Below, one piece after another: positions 31,394 to 42,660 of a stretch of 64,000 nt of DNA. A program made the translations under genes and the position numbers. The stretch spans positions 578,840 through 642,839 of the forward strand of contig SCFE01000037.1 in the NCBI GenBank assembly GCA_004352715.1. The letters are read 5' to 3'. The notes below the pieces were generated by a model. It was not told where the DNA came from. It worked only from the letters and a program-made list of their open reading frames with translations, and did no database searches. Position 1 is the first letter of the stretch. Every line of letters begins with the position of its first letter. The stretch is from Hofstenia miamia (taxonomy: Eukaryota > Xenacoelomorpha > Acoela).

Positions 31394-33650
31394 TTAAGTA
31401 GAACGAAATTTAATTGGTAACCAATTTAGAGATATTAAAGTAGGTGTATTATGATTTTTGCTTCTTAAACTGAAAATTATACGAGCACAGTCATTTTGGA
31501 TTAATTGAAGTCTTCCTATTTGATAATCGTGCAGATCATAAATAATACTCTTATTAAAATCTAACCTACAAGATATCATAGAGGCTAATGGAAGAAATAA
31601 ACGTATTAAGTTGATATTACGTAAATGATATCTACAGCTCTTCCATATAGATTTAATGTGTGTTTCTAATTTGAGAGATTCGTCCACTAGACATCCAAGA
31701 TTTTGAAAGTTAGACTGTGGTTTTTTAACGTTTAATCAAGAAATATTTCTTTAGTAATAGTGTTTTTCAATTTTGCTAGTCGAATTTATTAATTCCGTTC
31801 TTATGCATTCATCTGTAAGTAAAACAAGTTTAGATATTGATTAAGGGAGTCTAGCCAGTTCGATGAATCTTTTGCAATATTAAAAAAATCTTTCTGATCT
31901 ATAGTAAAAAATCTATACCATTGTAAATCATCAGCATATAGGTGATATTGCAATGAATTCTGTAAACATAATTCTCCTAGAATTGTAAAGAGTGTATAAG
32001 ATTGGACCAAGAATAGATCATTGAAGAACACCAGCAGATATAGGGAATGATATCCCTTGAAATCCATTTATTGAAAAGATTTGATAACGTGATCTAAAGT
32101 ATGATCTAAACCAAGCCAATGCATTTAATCCTAATCTAATTCTGTATAAGATTTTGATCATAATATTATAGTGAATAGTGTCAAAAGCAGCACTTTGGTC
32201 AATACGAATTTAAATTGCGCATTTTCCATTGTCAAGGGCAAGAAGAATATCATCAAGTACATGCAGTTTCAACTGAAAATTGTTTTCTGTATGCAGGTTG
32301 AAATTCGGGTAGTAAATTATGTTGATTAATATAAGAAATTATTTGGTTTGCAACAGCAGCTTCAATTAGCTTCCCAACGTAACATATATTTGACATTGGT
32401 CTGTAACTTGAAAATAGATAGTTATCGAAATGTGGTTTCTTTAAAAGAGGTTTTACCAGAGATTGCTTAGCTGCACTGGTAAGTGACAAATTTATAATGT
32501 CTAAAAAAGGTCCTTGTAGTACATTAAGAATTTTTGGTTTTTTAGTATTACTGTAGGTAATGGATCCAAATCGAAGGTCGCATTTTTTATTGTGAAACAA
32601 GTTTTCGAAATTCAAAAATTGTAATAGGAGCACTTTCTAAAAACAAATTACTGCTTTGAATAAAAATTTCGATATTTCATTATCAATGTCAAAATGAGAA
32701 TGAGCAGATTGAATATTACGAAGGATTCTGTGGATTTTGTCATTAAAAAAATTGAAAAAAAACGGAATGATTATTCAAATAAATTTGAAATATCGGGATA
32801 TCTTTGAGGACAATACGGAGAACTAATTTCCTTAATAGTATTAAATAATTTTCTCATATCATTACCAGAATTTATAACTTTTTCATTGTAATAAATGCGT
32901 TGTTTATCTTTACTCTTTCGAATGATTAGGTTACGAATTGCTCTAAAATTCTTTATTTAGATTAAGACTTAATGATTCAGGAAAATTATCAGGAAATTCA
33001 GAAATAGTTTTAGGACTTCAATATTATTTACAAATTCTACTTCAGAGTTTCTAATCATTTCCAAATCAAGCACGTGTGCTCGTTTATGTGTATGTTCCGA
33101 TACAAGCTATGACATATTAAAATAATCAATTAGTTCAATGAACTTTTCTGAATTACTATCTTTTATAATATCAATATGAAAATTTAAGTCCCCCATAATG
33201 ATAATAGTCTCTGAATAAAAATAAATTTCTCGCAAATATTCTTCAAATTCATTAAAGAAACTTTCAAGATAAGTCCTAGATTGTTCATGATTTCTATAAA
33301 AAATGCTTCGTAATGTAAACTTAACACCAATTAAAAATTTCATCTCCATGCATTCAAATGTGGAAATATTAATAGGTAAGGGCTAGGATTAGGGTAAATT
33401 TAACATTCCTTAAGAAGCATTTTTAAAGAAAATCTATGCCACATACTCGAAAACGACGAGGTCTATGTTTGAATTGATATCCACTTGGAGTTAATGATGA
33501 TATAATTACAATATCTGAATCATCTACTTAAGTTTCTGTTATAGCAAAAATATCAATATCATTATTTACTGCAATCGATTTGCTACATACAGACCATGGA
33601 TTAATTTCAATGAATATTAAGTTTATTGACATAAGCAACGCTTTGAAAAT
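31394..33650 (-). pseudogene. LINE ORF2 remnant nested in the gypsy integrase
   Basis: Minus-strand segments in order: NDIDIFAITET (endonuclease N-E-T strand, about 33550) with SLTPSGYQFKHRPRR, then IIIMGDLNFHIDI (33180). From the reverse transcriptase: VKPLLKKPHFDNYLFSSYRP and LIEAAVANQIISYINQHNLL (about 32450), then YHLYADDLQWY with the catalytic YADD (31960). Last come LETHIKSIWKSCRYHLRNIN (31660) and LNWLPIKFR (31400). Together these cover most of a CR1/L2/Jockey-style ORF2. Many stops and frameshifts are present. The 5' boundary, somewhere at 33650-33850, merges into the integrase remnant. Confidence 0.8.
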
Positions 33651-33859
33651 TCGTATATATATGCAGTTAACTTTCACTAGTCACAATTCAACATTAACTT
33701 GATTGCCAATACAATAGAATTTTAAATTTCTTATGTTTAATTCATTGCGATGAGCGCCATTTTGCAAATAGAGGCATCATTTTTCGAAGACCTGCCTCAG
33801 GGATACCATATATAATTCATCGTTGTTGATGTATGTTGTCATCCAATCTAGAATGCATA

Positions 33860-34287
33860 GATTGATTTATGTCCCTAAAGATGTGTTCAAATTTCTCAGA
33901 ATTTTGAGTCCAACAAAATCAATTGGCATGCCTTTCAAATGGACGTGTGGCTTTTACTTATGTAGATTTGCCTGGCTTACAAAACTGCGATTTTATTGGC
34001 TGACATGAACGACATCTGCTCACAATGTTGCGGACTTCTTCCAATGGCGCGGGAATATTATGGCGGCCGATATCCTCCCAAAACCTCGTGACGCCTGCAT
34101 GTGCTAATGAATCATGAAGATCGATGCCAGATTCGGTTGCCGCTATTCTTGAGAGTGCATCAGCGATAATGTTTTGTTTGCCAGGACGGTACTGCAAATC
34201 ATAGTGGAACTCCGAGAGTTCAGCTCGCCAGCGGATCAGCTTATCGTTTTTAATTCGCGACTTGTTATGAGAAAAAATATAACTAAC
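33860..34287 (-). pseudogene. gypsy RNase H end and integrase N-terminal zinc domain
   Basis: The minus strand reads MQYRPGKQNIIADALSRIA, the conserved end of gypsy RNase H. H-x-G-V-T-R-F and CRSCQPIKSQFCKPGK follow, forming the HHCC zinc-binding domain at the start of integrase. Then GMPIDFVG carries the first catalytic Asp of the D,D-35-E core. After that the frame breaks, where the nested LINE begins. The gap at 34288-34481 removes the middle of RNase H. Confidence 0.8.
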
Positions 34288-34481
34288 NNNNNNNNNNNNN
34301 NNNNNNNNNNNNNNNNNNNNNNNNNNNNNNNNNNNNNNNNNNNNNNNNNNNNNNNNNNNNNNNNNNNNNNNNNNNNNNNNNNNNNNNNNNNNNNNNNNNN
34401 NNNNNNNNNNNNNNNNNNNNNNNNNNNNNNNNNNNNNNNNNNNNNNNNNNNNNNNNNNNNNNNNNNNNNNNNNNNNNNNNN

Positions 34482-36141
34482 TCCGTCTTGACGATTACTG
34501 GAAAAATCAGGAGGTAATAACGCCATTTCCGAAATGATTCCACAATAGCCATTACTTCTCGCGCAACAGTGGACATTCGGCGTTCAGTTACTGATAATGT
34601 TCTAGAAAAGTAAGCGAGTGGCCTCCAATTTTGTTGCAAGGTTGCACCTATCGCGGCACCAGATGCATCTGTTTCAACGCAAAGTGGTCCCAATTGATCA
34701 TTTGGTGTAGCCAACACAGATTGGAAGATTTCTTTAGTCATGGCGTTTATTGCTTGTAATGCATCATTAGGTAACGGCAATTCTTTATTGTGTGCTGCTT
34801 CTAAAATGGGCCTAATTTTAATGGTATAATTCTTCACCCATTTTGAGTTGTAGGCCAGCAAGCCAACTAGACTGTGGTATTGTTTTTGGTACAGGGAACT
34901 CAAATAAAGCCTTTATGCGATCGGGATCTTGTGAATAATTACCTTCTGTGATGACATGACCAATATAATTAATTTTAGAAACGGAAAATTGTATTTCTTT
35001 GCAGCAGCAAGAAATTTACGTTGGTTAAAATCGTGCTCTTCTTGATCTCGACCACCAATAATGACGTCATCCAAATATGTGTGTGTGCGTTGAAGGTTGT
35101 TGTCGGCTATGAAATTGTCTATGACGCGTTGAAAAGCTGCAACAGCATTGGTTAACCCATATGGCAAACGCTTGAATTGGTATAAACGTCCTGCAGCTTC
35201 AAATGCGGTAAATGGGCGATCAGATTTTCTCAACGGCACTTGATGGTACGCTGATCTCATATCGGCTTTCGAAAAAAATCTATTATAACTAACTTTTTCC
35301 AAAAGGACGTCCATCTTTGGAAATGGGTAGGCATCTACTGGTGTGTAGCGATTAATTGTCTGACTGTAATCAACTACAATCCGTTTCTTTTTGCCTTTAA
35401 CAACGATGACTTGTGCACGCCAAGGCGAAATTGATGGCTCGACTATTCTCAGCTTGAGCAATTTAGCGATTTCGTGTTTCATAAAAAATTCGTCATTGGG
35501 ATGCTTACGTCGACTAGGGCTAGCTAAAGGTTTTGGAGCCGTCGCAAATTCAAATAGTATTGGTGGCTCAATAGATAGACACGAAAAACTGGCGCAAGTT
35601 ACTTCTAACTTAGGACTATTTCCGCTGAAGACAAATTCAGCTGACTTATGCCTCTCGGGAAAATCTCTTCCCAAGATGCATTGACACACCAATCCGTTTG
35701 TCACTTTAAACACCTGATCGTCGTATGAGTATGGTCCAAGAGTGAGTTTCGCATTGCAAATGCCGACGATGTTGCATAGAGAAGTGTCAGCCATTTTAAT
35801 AGATTCTTGCCAATCCCGCATGGTCAGACCAGCTTTTGCGGTTGTCTCCTTGGATAGGAATGAATGTGACGAACCAGTATCTAGCAATGCTTCAACCTTG
35901 ATGCGGCTATTCAAGGTTACAGGCACAGTACCATCTCCGGAGTGAAAAAAGTTGGCTCCAGTATCACAGAGCATTCCGCTTTCTTCTTGCAGATGAGGCT
36001 CCGAAACAGCAATGCGCGACATAGAAGTCTTCGATTTGCAACACCGTTCCCAATGCCCATTCTTTCCACATTTATTGCATCGATCGTTGCGGGCTGGACA
36101 TTGCGCTCTAGGATGATATGTTTTACCACAAAAAAAAGCAT
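34482..36141 (-). pseudogene. gypsy pol: zinc knuckles, protease, reverse transcriptase, RNase H
   Basis: From high to low coordinates on the minus strand: two CCHC-type knuckles, the second NKCGKNGHWERCC (about 36060), then protease VEALLDTGSSHSFLS with the catalytic D-T-G-S. The reverse transcriptase runs from RIVVDYSQTINRYTP through MRSAYHQVPLRKSDRPFTAF and FKRLPYGLTNAVAAFQ to the catalytic THTYLDDVII (YLDD, a common YVDD variant). After a frame break near 34910 come the thumb and RNase H: LCVETDASGAAIGATLQQ and AYFSRTL. The domain order is that of Ty3/gypsy. The frame break between RT and RNase H and the gap at 34288-34481 make this copy non-functional as assembled. Confidence 0.88.
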
Positions 36142-36177
36142 TTGGATTGGGACTGACCTCTTGAAGGATTGTCTGCT

Positions 36178-36722
36178 CTAAGCGCTGCAGCCGAGAATTC
36201 CGTAGTTGACGGATCTAAAGGATTTGTAGACNATGAGAAGTTGTGAATGCTCAACAGCGTTGACGTCATTACATTCACAGTCAAGAGCCAAAACACGAAG
36301 TCTCTGAACAAATTCGCTAACCGTTTCTGAAGGTTTCTGCACATTGTGTAATAGTTTATGCCGTGCAAACATGACCCTAGTAGGCTTTACAAACTGATTG
36401 CTCAAAGTAGCAATAGTATCGTCGAAATTAGTGACTGTAAGAAGCAGAGCATTATAAGAAGGTCCAGCTTTCAAACACAAAAGAACCAACTTGGCATTGT
36501 TCTGAGTAATTTCGTTAAGCTCAAGTGTATCAATGAATACTTGCTTCCACCACCGCCAGTGATCTGAAGTAGGTGCCACAGGAAAATCAGGAAATTCGAA
36601 CTTCATAGTTGAAATTTTTATTCAATGAAATTGAAGTATAAAAGGCTTACAAATATTAAGCTTTTATTGAATAAAATCGTAGCAACATTATCATAAATCA
36701 TCATAAAAATTAATGCACAGTG
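36178..36722 (-). repeat. second partial copy of gag and LTR between two single Ns
   Basis: The block 36233-36722 repeats 36863-37352 almost exactly: gag residues from MKFEFPDFPVAP onward, the leader, and the first 90-odd bases of the LTR. It is bounded by single Ns at 36232 and 36723. Only one base difference stands out (GTATCG versus GCATCG). An LTR fragment in the middle of an element between Ns is best explained as a contig end placed twice. Confidence 0.8.
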
Positions 36723-37236
36723 NTGTAGACGAACTACTAAATGACCGTGAATACTCAATTGACAGTTCAATAGCAGACGCCAATGATACAGAATGATCAA
36801 GAGTAGCTTTATCATCTGATACTTCCAACAAGCGTGCCCGTATGTGATCTGATTGTATGCGGATGAGAAGTTGTGAATGCTCAACAGCGTTGACGTCATT
36901 ACATTCACAGTCAAGAGCCAAAACACGAAGTCTCTGAACAAATTCGCTAACCGTTTCTGAAGGTTTCTGCACATTGTGTAATAGTTTATGCCGTGCAAAC
37001 ATGACCCTAGTAGGCTTTACAAACTGATTGCTCAAAGTAGCAATAGCATCGTCGAAATTAGTGACTGTAAGAAGCAGAGCATTATAAGAAGGTCCAGCTT
37101 TCAAACACAAAAGAACCAACTTGGCATTGTTCTGAGTAATTTCGTTAAGCTCAAGTGTATCAATGAATACTTGCTTCCACCACCGCCAGTGATCTGAAGT
37201 AGGTGCCACAGGAAAATCAGGAAATTCGAACTTCAT
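36691..37236 (-). CDS. gypsy gag, N-terminal part
   Basis: ATG at 37236 begins MKFEFPDFPVAPTSDHWRWW, only 25 bases inside the 5' LTR. The protein continues with FIDTLELNEITQNNAKL and ESVSEF-like FVQRLRVLALDCECNDVNA, the capsid-like fold typical of gypsy gag, where the W-K-FIDTLEL and EF-x-QRL segments are conserved. The frame is open until the single N at 36723, after which the assembly repeats gag. The zinc knuckles lie further on, near 36060. The product would form the retrotransposon particle. Confidence 0.8.
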   Translation of the reverse strand: MKFEFPDFPVAPTSDHWRWWKQVFIDTLELNEITQNNAKLVLLCLKAGPSYNALLLTVTNFDDAIATLSNQFVKPTRVMFARHKLLHNVQKPSETVSEFVQRLRVLALDCECNDVNAVEHSQLLIRIQSDHIRARLLEVSDDKATLDHSVSLASAIELSIEYSRSFSSSSTXLCINFYDDL

Positions 37237-37261
37237 AGTTGAAATTTTTATTCAATGAAAT

Positions 37262-37446
37262 TGAAGTATAAAAGGCTTACAAATATTAAGCTTTTATTGA
37301 ATAAAATCGTAGCAACATTATCATAAATCATCATAAAAATTAATGCACAGGGCAAAGCATTTATACATACGACATCAAGTACTCGTCGGTTTACCTTATG
37401 ATAAACCGGTAAACGTAATCAATTAGCCTAATAATTGTTCATATCA
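37262..37446 (-). repeat. 5' LTR of the gypsy element
   Basis: 185 bp, TG...CA, matching the 3' LTR at 27929-28113. The polyprotein leader between this LTR and the gag ATG is 25 bases and shows no TGG-type tRNA primer-binding site at the LTR border. Reverse transcription of this family may therefore be primed differently, for example by self-priming as in Tf1/sushi elements. Confidence 0.9.
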
Positions 37447-37884
37447 CTACCATTTAAAAAGTGATGTAAAATTCTAAATCATATTTGCAAGTACGAAACA
37501 ATATATCATTGTATTGATTACTTACTTTAAATTTTGCTACAAAGCTGTGGATACAGTTGAAACTGACCATTTTCAAAAAAAGATATTTCCTACGAACCAA
37601 CCCTACAATAAAATCAGTTGAAAGAAATGAGATATAAGAAAATGCCATCATTAAAAATATCATTTTTTACAAATTATTTAAATTTCAGAGAAAAAACTTG
37701 TAAAAATCATAATAATTTTGAATTATTGTATTAATAAATATGTTACAGAAATGAAATTACTGATGTAAAAAGTAAATTGAGCAATATTTTGGAAAGTCCT
37801 TCAATTAATCTTGTCCAATGTGAGAACTAAACCAGCAAAGTTGTCTAACGAATCAAAATATTTCTAAAATAAACAATGAAATAC
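37447..37884. other. RALGAPA intron, no feature seen
   Basis: Intron sequence between the gypsy target duplication and the donor of the exon at 37885. No gene or repeat recognised. Confidence 0.5.
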
Positions 37885-38149
37885 CGTCATCTTCAGGAGA
37901 CTCTATTCTTGAAACATCCGAGATGAATGAATACGAAAAGGCATCGGTCAGTGAACGTGTGCGCGCTGTGTCTGATTTGGTTTTAGTAAGAAAAATAGAA
38001 AATGATTCACGAACTTTTGCTGCTACTGGATTTTGAGTGGAGTCACTTTTCTCATGCTTTACAGATGGTGGCATGGGGGATTTTTCAGCATCAAGATCAA
38101 CACAGTAAACAAATTTTCCCAAAATCTTCGTGAGAAGCAGCATAACTTT
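37885..38149 (-). CDS. RALGAPA1: Ral GTPase-activating protein subunit alpha, exon (most N-terminal seen)
   Basis: This exon encodes KVMLLLTKILGKFVYCVDLD, then PPSVKHEKSD, ESFSIFLTKTKSDTARTRSL and SDVSRIESPEDD. The start matches the RalGAP alpha segment written LTKVLARNLYSLDLSDLP in vertebrates; the lysine-rich and R-T-R-S-L stretches fit the phosphorylated linker that follows. The acceptor is ATATTTTAG and the donor is GACG followed by GTATTT. The 265-nt exon starts in phase 0 and ends in phase 1. That phase fits the next recognised exon, 8692-8799, so the intron between them would be 29,085 bp. The upstream 600-700 residues expected of the family were not found to the right. Confidence 0.78.
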
Positions 38150-38599
38150 CTAAAATATTTTCAGTAGATATACTTCCTTAACCAAATCATATCCATACAT
38201 TACTTGAATTGATAAATTCAAAGCAAATTACTAACGCCATCTATTGAAAAATGACATTTATACAGAGAGTATAAAATGGAAAATTGACGAATAACAGACC
38301 TGTCTGTTGTCATCAAGGGGTGAGTGTATTTATTCTTTAAAAAACGTCTAGAATAACTCAATAAATTTCACGAAACTTTTTATTAAGAACACATGAAATA
38401 GAAAATGCTTAACAATTCTAATATGCATGTATTTAGTCTAAATTATTTCAAATTAATAATTATTCCCTACACCTAGACATTATGTAGAATGTTGAATTTA
38501 CACTATTACTGCGAAAGTTTAAATGTATATTAGGTGTACTGTAAAAAGTCTGAGACAGTAAGCTTCAGCAGCGATTCATAAAAAATATACATGCAAATT

Positions 38600-38640
<41 letters not shown>

Positions 38641-39803
38641 TTTTGATAGCCTTCAATCTCTTGTTAACGGATTAGGTTTATTCTTAACTAGATTACTTAG
38701 TCTGTGTAAAATATTTATTTAGGAAACTCATTATAATTTATTGAAAATTATATATTTTAACATGATAGAGTGTGAAAATTTAATGCACTTAAAACCAGTG
38801 TATTAATAAACAGTCTTGAATGCAAAGTGTAGGCAAAGTAAATACAGCCATTTTCATTTCTTATGTTTTGCGATTTCTTATGTAAACATATTATGCTATA
38901 CATATGTTGAAGATGATGTTCTATAAGCGGGCCGTGATATGACATTTGCATGCTATTGATGTCTAACATAAATACAGTCAGTGATTGATAACAAAATAAC
39001 TTCCATTCTCATGGAAAATACCAGGGGGGTCCAAGAATTAACTGTAGACAGTAATTCAAATGCACAGCATGAAACAATGCTTGTGGAAGCCTGCAAAAAT
39101 GTCACGTGATTTGATTTTTCCTGATGTCATCGGATTCGGATCTGCATTTATCTAAATCGTCACATATAGACATTAAATTTGTCTAGACTAAATTTAACAT
39201 AGAAATAGAAACACATACTTCGGATTTTTTCCGGATTTGATTTTCAAAACTAGAATCGTAAAATGTAGTATTGCAAAAAAAATATAAGATCGTCTGAAAA
39301 TATCAAAGAAAATCATGGAAGTAGACAGGGCGAAAGGGCAATGAAAACTTCAAAGATGGATGTAAAGACAGAAATGAAATTTATTACAAGATACAGCGGT
39401 TTCCTTTGAAGTTTGTGAAACCAGAGTAAGCCAAAAGGAGGGAGCGTAGTGAGATAGAAATGTGATTTAAGTGATTGAATCTAGATAATAGCAATAAACT
39501 GTTCTCACCCACTGTCTGCTCATCAAAACAATACCCTAATCCAAATAAAGTTTAATAACGTTTAATCGACAAAGGGAAACTGTTTGTAATAAATGCAGAT
39601 TTAACACTGACTTTCATATTTCTACCAAAGGCTTTTGCAATGAGTTGTTGCTTTCATGGATCTCATTATCAAGGTCGTTAGGAAGTTCAAGGTTTATTTA
39701 AAGCTAAGTTCAATTGTTCTCACTTTATCGCTAACGAAGATTATTCGAAAAATATTTATTCTGCAATAAATTGGATTTTGATTGAACTACAAGAACGTGT
39801 CAC

Positions 39804-39834
<31 letters not shown>

Positions 39835-40067
39835 GGTATTATTTTGTTCACAATGTCAATTTATGTATGAATTGCAAAGGAATTCACATCAGCAACAATA
39901 TATTATAAATTGAAATAGTTTGTGGTAAAACGCAACATTTAGAAAGTACAGTAAAAATATGTTAAAAATTGTCATGGGGTCTCAAGTGTACACAGCGACT
40001 CTATATTTATATGTATAAAGAGTGGTAAGTATTAATATATATTCAATATATATATATACTGGTTATA

Positions 40068-40120
<53 letters not shown>

Positions 40121-41717
40121 NNNNNNNNNNNNNNNNNNNNNNNNNNNNNNNNNNNNNNNNNNNNNNNNNNNNNNNNNNNNNNNNNNNNNNNNNNNNNNNN
40201 NNNNNNNNNNNNNNNNNNNNNNNNNNNNNNNNNNNNNNNNNNNNNNNNNNNNNNNNNNNNNNNNNNNNNNNNNNNNNNNNNNNNNNNNNNNNNNNNNNNN
40301 NNNNNNNNNNNNNNNNNNNNNNNNNNNNNNNNNNNNNNNNNNNNNNNNNNNNNNNNNNNNNNNNNNNNNNNNNNNNNNNNNNNNNNNNNNNNNNNNNNNN
40401 NNNNNNNNNNTATTATATATATATATATATATATATATATCTTAGTCCATAATTCCTCTTTTTATTTCTGTTGGTATTGTAGATGACAGCTATTTAATAT
40501 TGCTTTATTTATTGTTAAATTTGAGACATAAGAAGTCGTTCATAATTAGAAATATGGCTTAAAGTTTCGTGTTATATTAAAACATTATGACCATAGTATT
40601 AGTTTATGTAATTAAAATTTTAAACAGGATGGCATAAATCTTATGAAAAATAGAGATCTAAATGGTCCCCACCCCTCATCCCCTCTCCAAGCTATGGTAA
40701 AGTAAAGTATTAGTATCGCTAAATTTAGATACCATAATTGCGAACCTCGCATTAACGGATACGATCGCAGCAACATTTTAGACTGAGAAAAGCAAATTGG
40801 CGTTTCAATAGAGAACAATAAAGGTACAGCTATTATAGGAAAGTTTAAATTTATAAAAAACTACAGCTGCAACATTTTAATGAACTGTGTTAAGGTTTCC
40901 GATATTATCTCAATAATTAATATTAAACAATTGACGTTTATATTAATAAAACAACTACGCAATTTCAATGACGTCTTTGAAACCAAGCAACTAGTTTCTG
41001 CTTCCGGTTTCGGAAAGACTTGATCCATAAAACGATGCCAATTAAAATATTCAATGTGTTTACAATAGAATTTTATTTAAAAATTCATTTTTACATTTTC
41101 TGTTTTTTTAACATTGTTCGTACAGTTCGCAGGCGATATAAAATTTTCGCTAAACTATCATATATTAAAGCCCTACTCGCAGTTTTTAGTGATCAAAGTC
41201 CAATTCAACCATAAATCCAACTTCGACAACGTGATGCTGGAAAAAGTATTGAATGCATCATTATAGTTTACTTGTTTAATGGATTACAAAAATAGTTTAT
41301 TAGTATCTTCCGTTAGATGAGACATCATGGAAGCAAAATTAATCAAGAAATGCTGAAAATATTTTGCTATTCAGAAAAACAAAGAATTAATCAAAAGACG
41401 TAATCTGCAAGAAACTATTTTGTGGGTGGTTATAGATATGAAATGAAATATCAAAGAACTTTAAACTGTTTCAAAAGATATATTCTATTTTGTTGTTACT
41501 TGGGCCTACCTAGATTAATAATTTTTGCATTTATTAAGGACATCTAAAGTTTCTTTTTATTTTAATTAAAAGTCATTTTGATCAAATGAGACAAATACAT
41601 TAATTAACTACACAAAATCATTTTCTTCATAAACATATTCCATTTTATTGTGATGTAATTTTTAGGAAATTTGACTGATTGAGTTTTTATTAAAAACACC
41701 ATACCCAATATTGGCGC

Positions 41718-41718
<1 letters not shown>
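38150..41718. other. gene-free region with TA microsatellites and a gap
   Basis: No coding sequence is recognised. (TA)n arrays lie at 38605-38636, 39809-39834 and 40046-40120. The last borders a 290-N gap (40121-40410), and the same (TA)n string resumes at 40411-40440. The RALGAPA N-terminal exons would be expected here or further right, but I see none. Confidence 0.5.
40046..40440. repeat. TA microsatellite cluster containing a 290-N gap
   Basis: Several (TA)n runs with interruptions flank the N run on both sides. The two flanks both read TATTATATATA...TATCT, so the gap was probably caused by the microsatellite. Confidence 0.85.
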
Positions 41719-41750
<32 letters not shown>

Positions 41751-41754
<4 letters not shown>

Positions 41755-42371
41755 GTTTAAAAGGGTGCTGTTGGAAAGATTAAAGTTTCAAGTTTTGTGG
41801 GGAATCTTCAAAGTTGATCAATATGAGTACCATTTGTCACACGGCAGACATCTAATCGATAGTCCATTTCCTGCCAAACGCGTTCCAGCATCTCGAAGTC
41901 AATGGTTCCCAAAATGAGGTTACTCAAGTCTTTATTTCGTCAATATCTCTTGGAAAGGGTGGCACATAAACTTGTTGCTTGACAAAGCCCCAAAGAAAAA
42001 AGCCACACGGGGTAAGATCTGGAGATCTAGGAGGCTAGGGCATGAGAACGTCATCACCTCGCCCAGATCTCCCAATCCATCTACCAGGCAGCCTTGTATT
42101 AAGAAACTGCTTACTCTAAGACTCCAGTGTGGTGGTGCACCATCTTGTTGAAAAATGAAGTCATCAGATTCTTCTTCTTCTAACTGAGCCATTAACCAGT
42201 CTTCCAGCATGTTGAGATAGGATTCAACGCACCTGACAAGATAAGACAACAATCATTAGTATGACCAAAAACTTGTTTACACAAGCTTTAAAATGGCACC
42301 AGTTTCATTTTTCTACCTGGAATAGCTCATGAGATATACGCATTTGTAATGTTCCCAAGACTTTTGAAACA

Positions 42372-42373
<2 letters not shown>
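41751..42373 (-). mobile_element. internally deleted mariner-like element
   Basis: The ends are GGGTGTTTAAAAG at 41751 and CTTTTGAAACACC at 42361-42373, inverted with one mismatch. It is 623 bp, about half of a full mariner. The transposase remnant inside lies on the minus strand and covers only the C-terminal part. Confidence 0.75.
41865..42252 (-). pseudogene. mariner-like transposase, C-terminal fragment
   Basis: The minus strand reads MLEDWLMAQLEEEE, then FIFQQDGAPPHWSL, whose Asp is the second catalytic residue. After a frame change it reads PPRSPDLTPCGFFLWGFVKQ and VYVPPFP. The third catalytic position, expected as TPCDFFLWG, is Gly here. The N-terminal half with the first Asp is absent. 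The frameshift, deletion and loss of the third Asp show it is dead. Confidence 0.8.
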
Positions 42374-42413
<40 letters not shown>

Positions 42414-42660
42414 AGTATCNNNNNNNNNNNNNNNNNNNNNNNNNNNNNNNNNNNNNNNNNNNNNNNNNNNNNNNNNNNNNNNNNNNNNNNNNNNNNNNNN
42501 NNNNNNNNNNNNNNNNNNNNNNNNNNNNNNNNNNNNNNNNNNNNNNNNNNNNNNNNNNNNNNNNNNNNNNNNNNNNNNNNNNNNNNNNNNNNNNNNNNNN
42601 NNNNNNNNNNNNNNNNNNNNNNNNNNNNNNNNNNNNNNNNNATATATATATATATATATA

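Larger units (their letters stand above)
27929..37446 (-). mobile_element. Ty3/gypsy LTR retrotransposon with nested insertions
   Basis: Two 185-bp LTRs, both TG...CA, bound the element. The same 5 bases, CTACC, lie immediately outside each end (27924-27928 and 37447-37451): a clean target duplication, so both ends belong to one insertion. Order on the minus strand is gag, zinc knuckles, protease, reverse transcriptase, RNase H and integrase, the Ty3/gypsy order. Foreign retroelement sequence and a 1000-N gap split the integrase. Without these the element would be about 4.6 kb. It sits in the large RALGAPA intron in the sense orientation. Confidence 0.93.
41719..42419. repeat. TA microsatellite split by a mariner insertion
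   Basis: (TA)n at 41719-41750 and (AT)n at 42374-42410 flank the mariner remnant directly. Mariners insert at TA, so the array was a natural target. A 222-N gap (42420-42641) follows, and the (TA)n-TGAGAAGTATC string occurs on both sides of it. Confidence 0.75.

Noticed and set aside
40022-40486. Tyr/Ile repeat protein on the plus strand
   Set aside because: It is a translation of (TA)n microsatellite and N.
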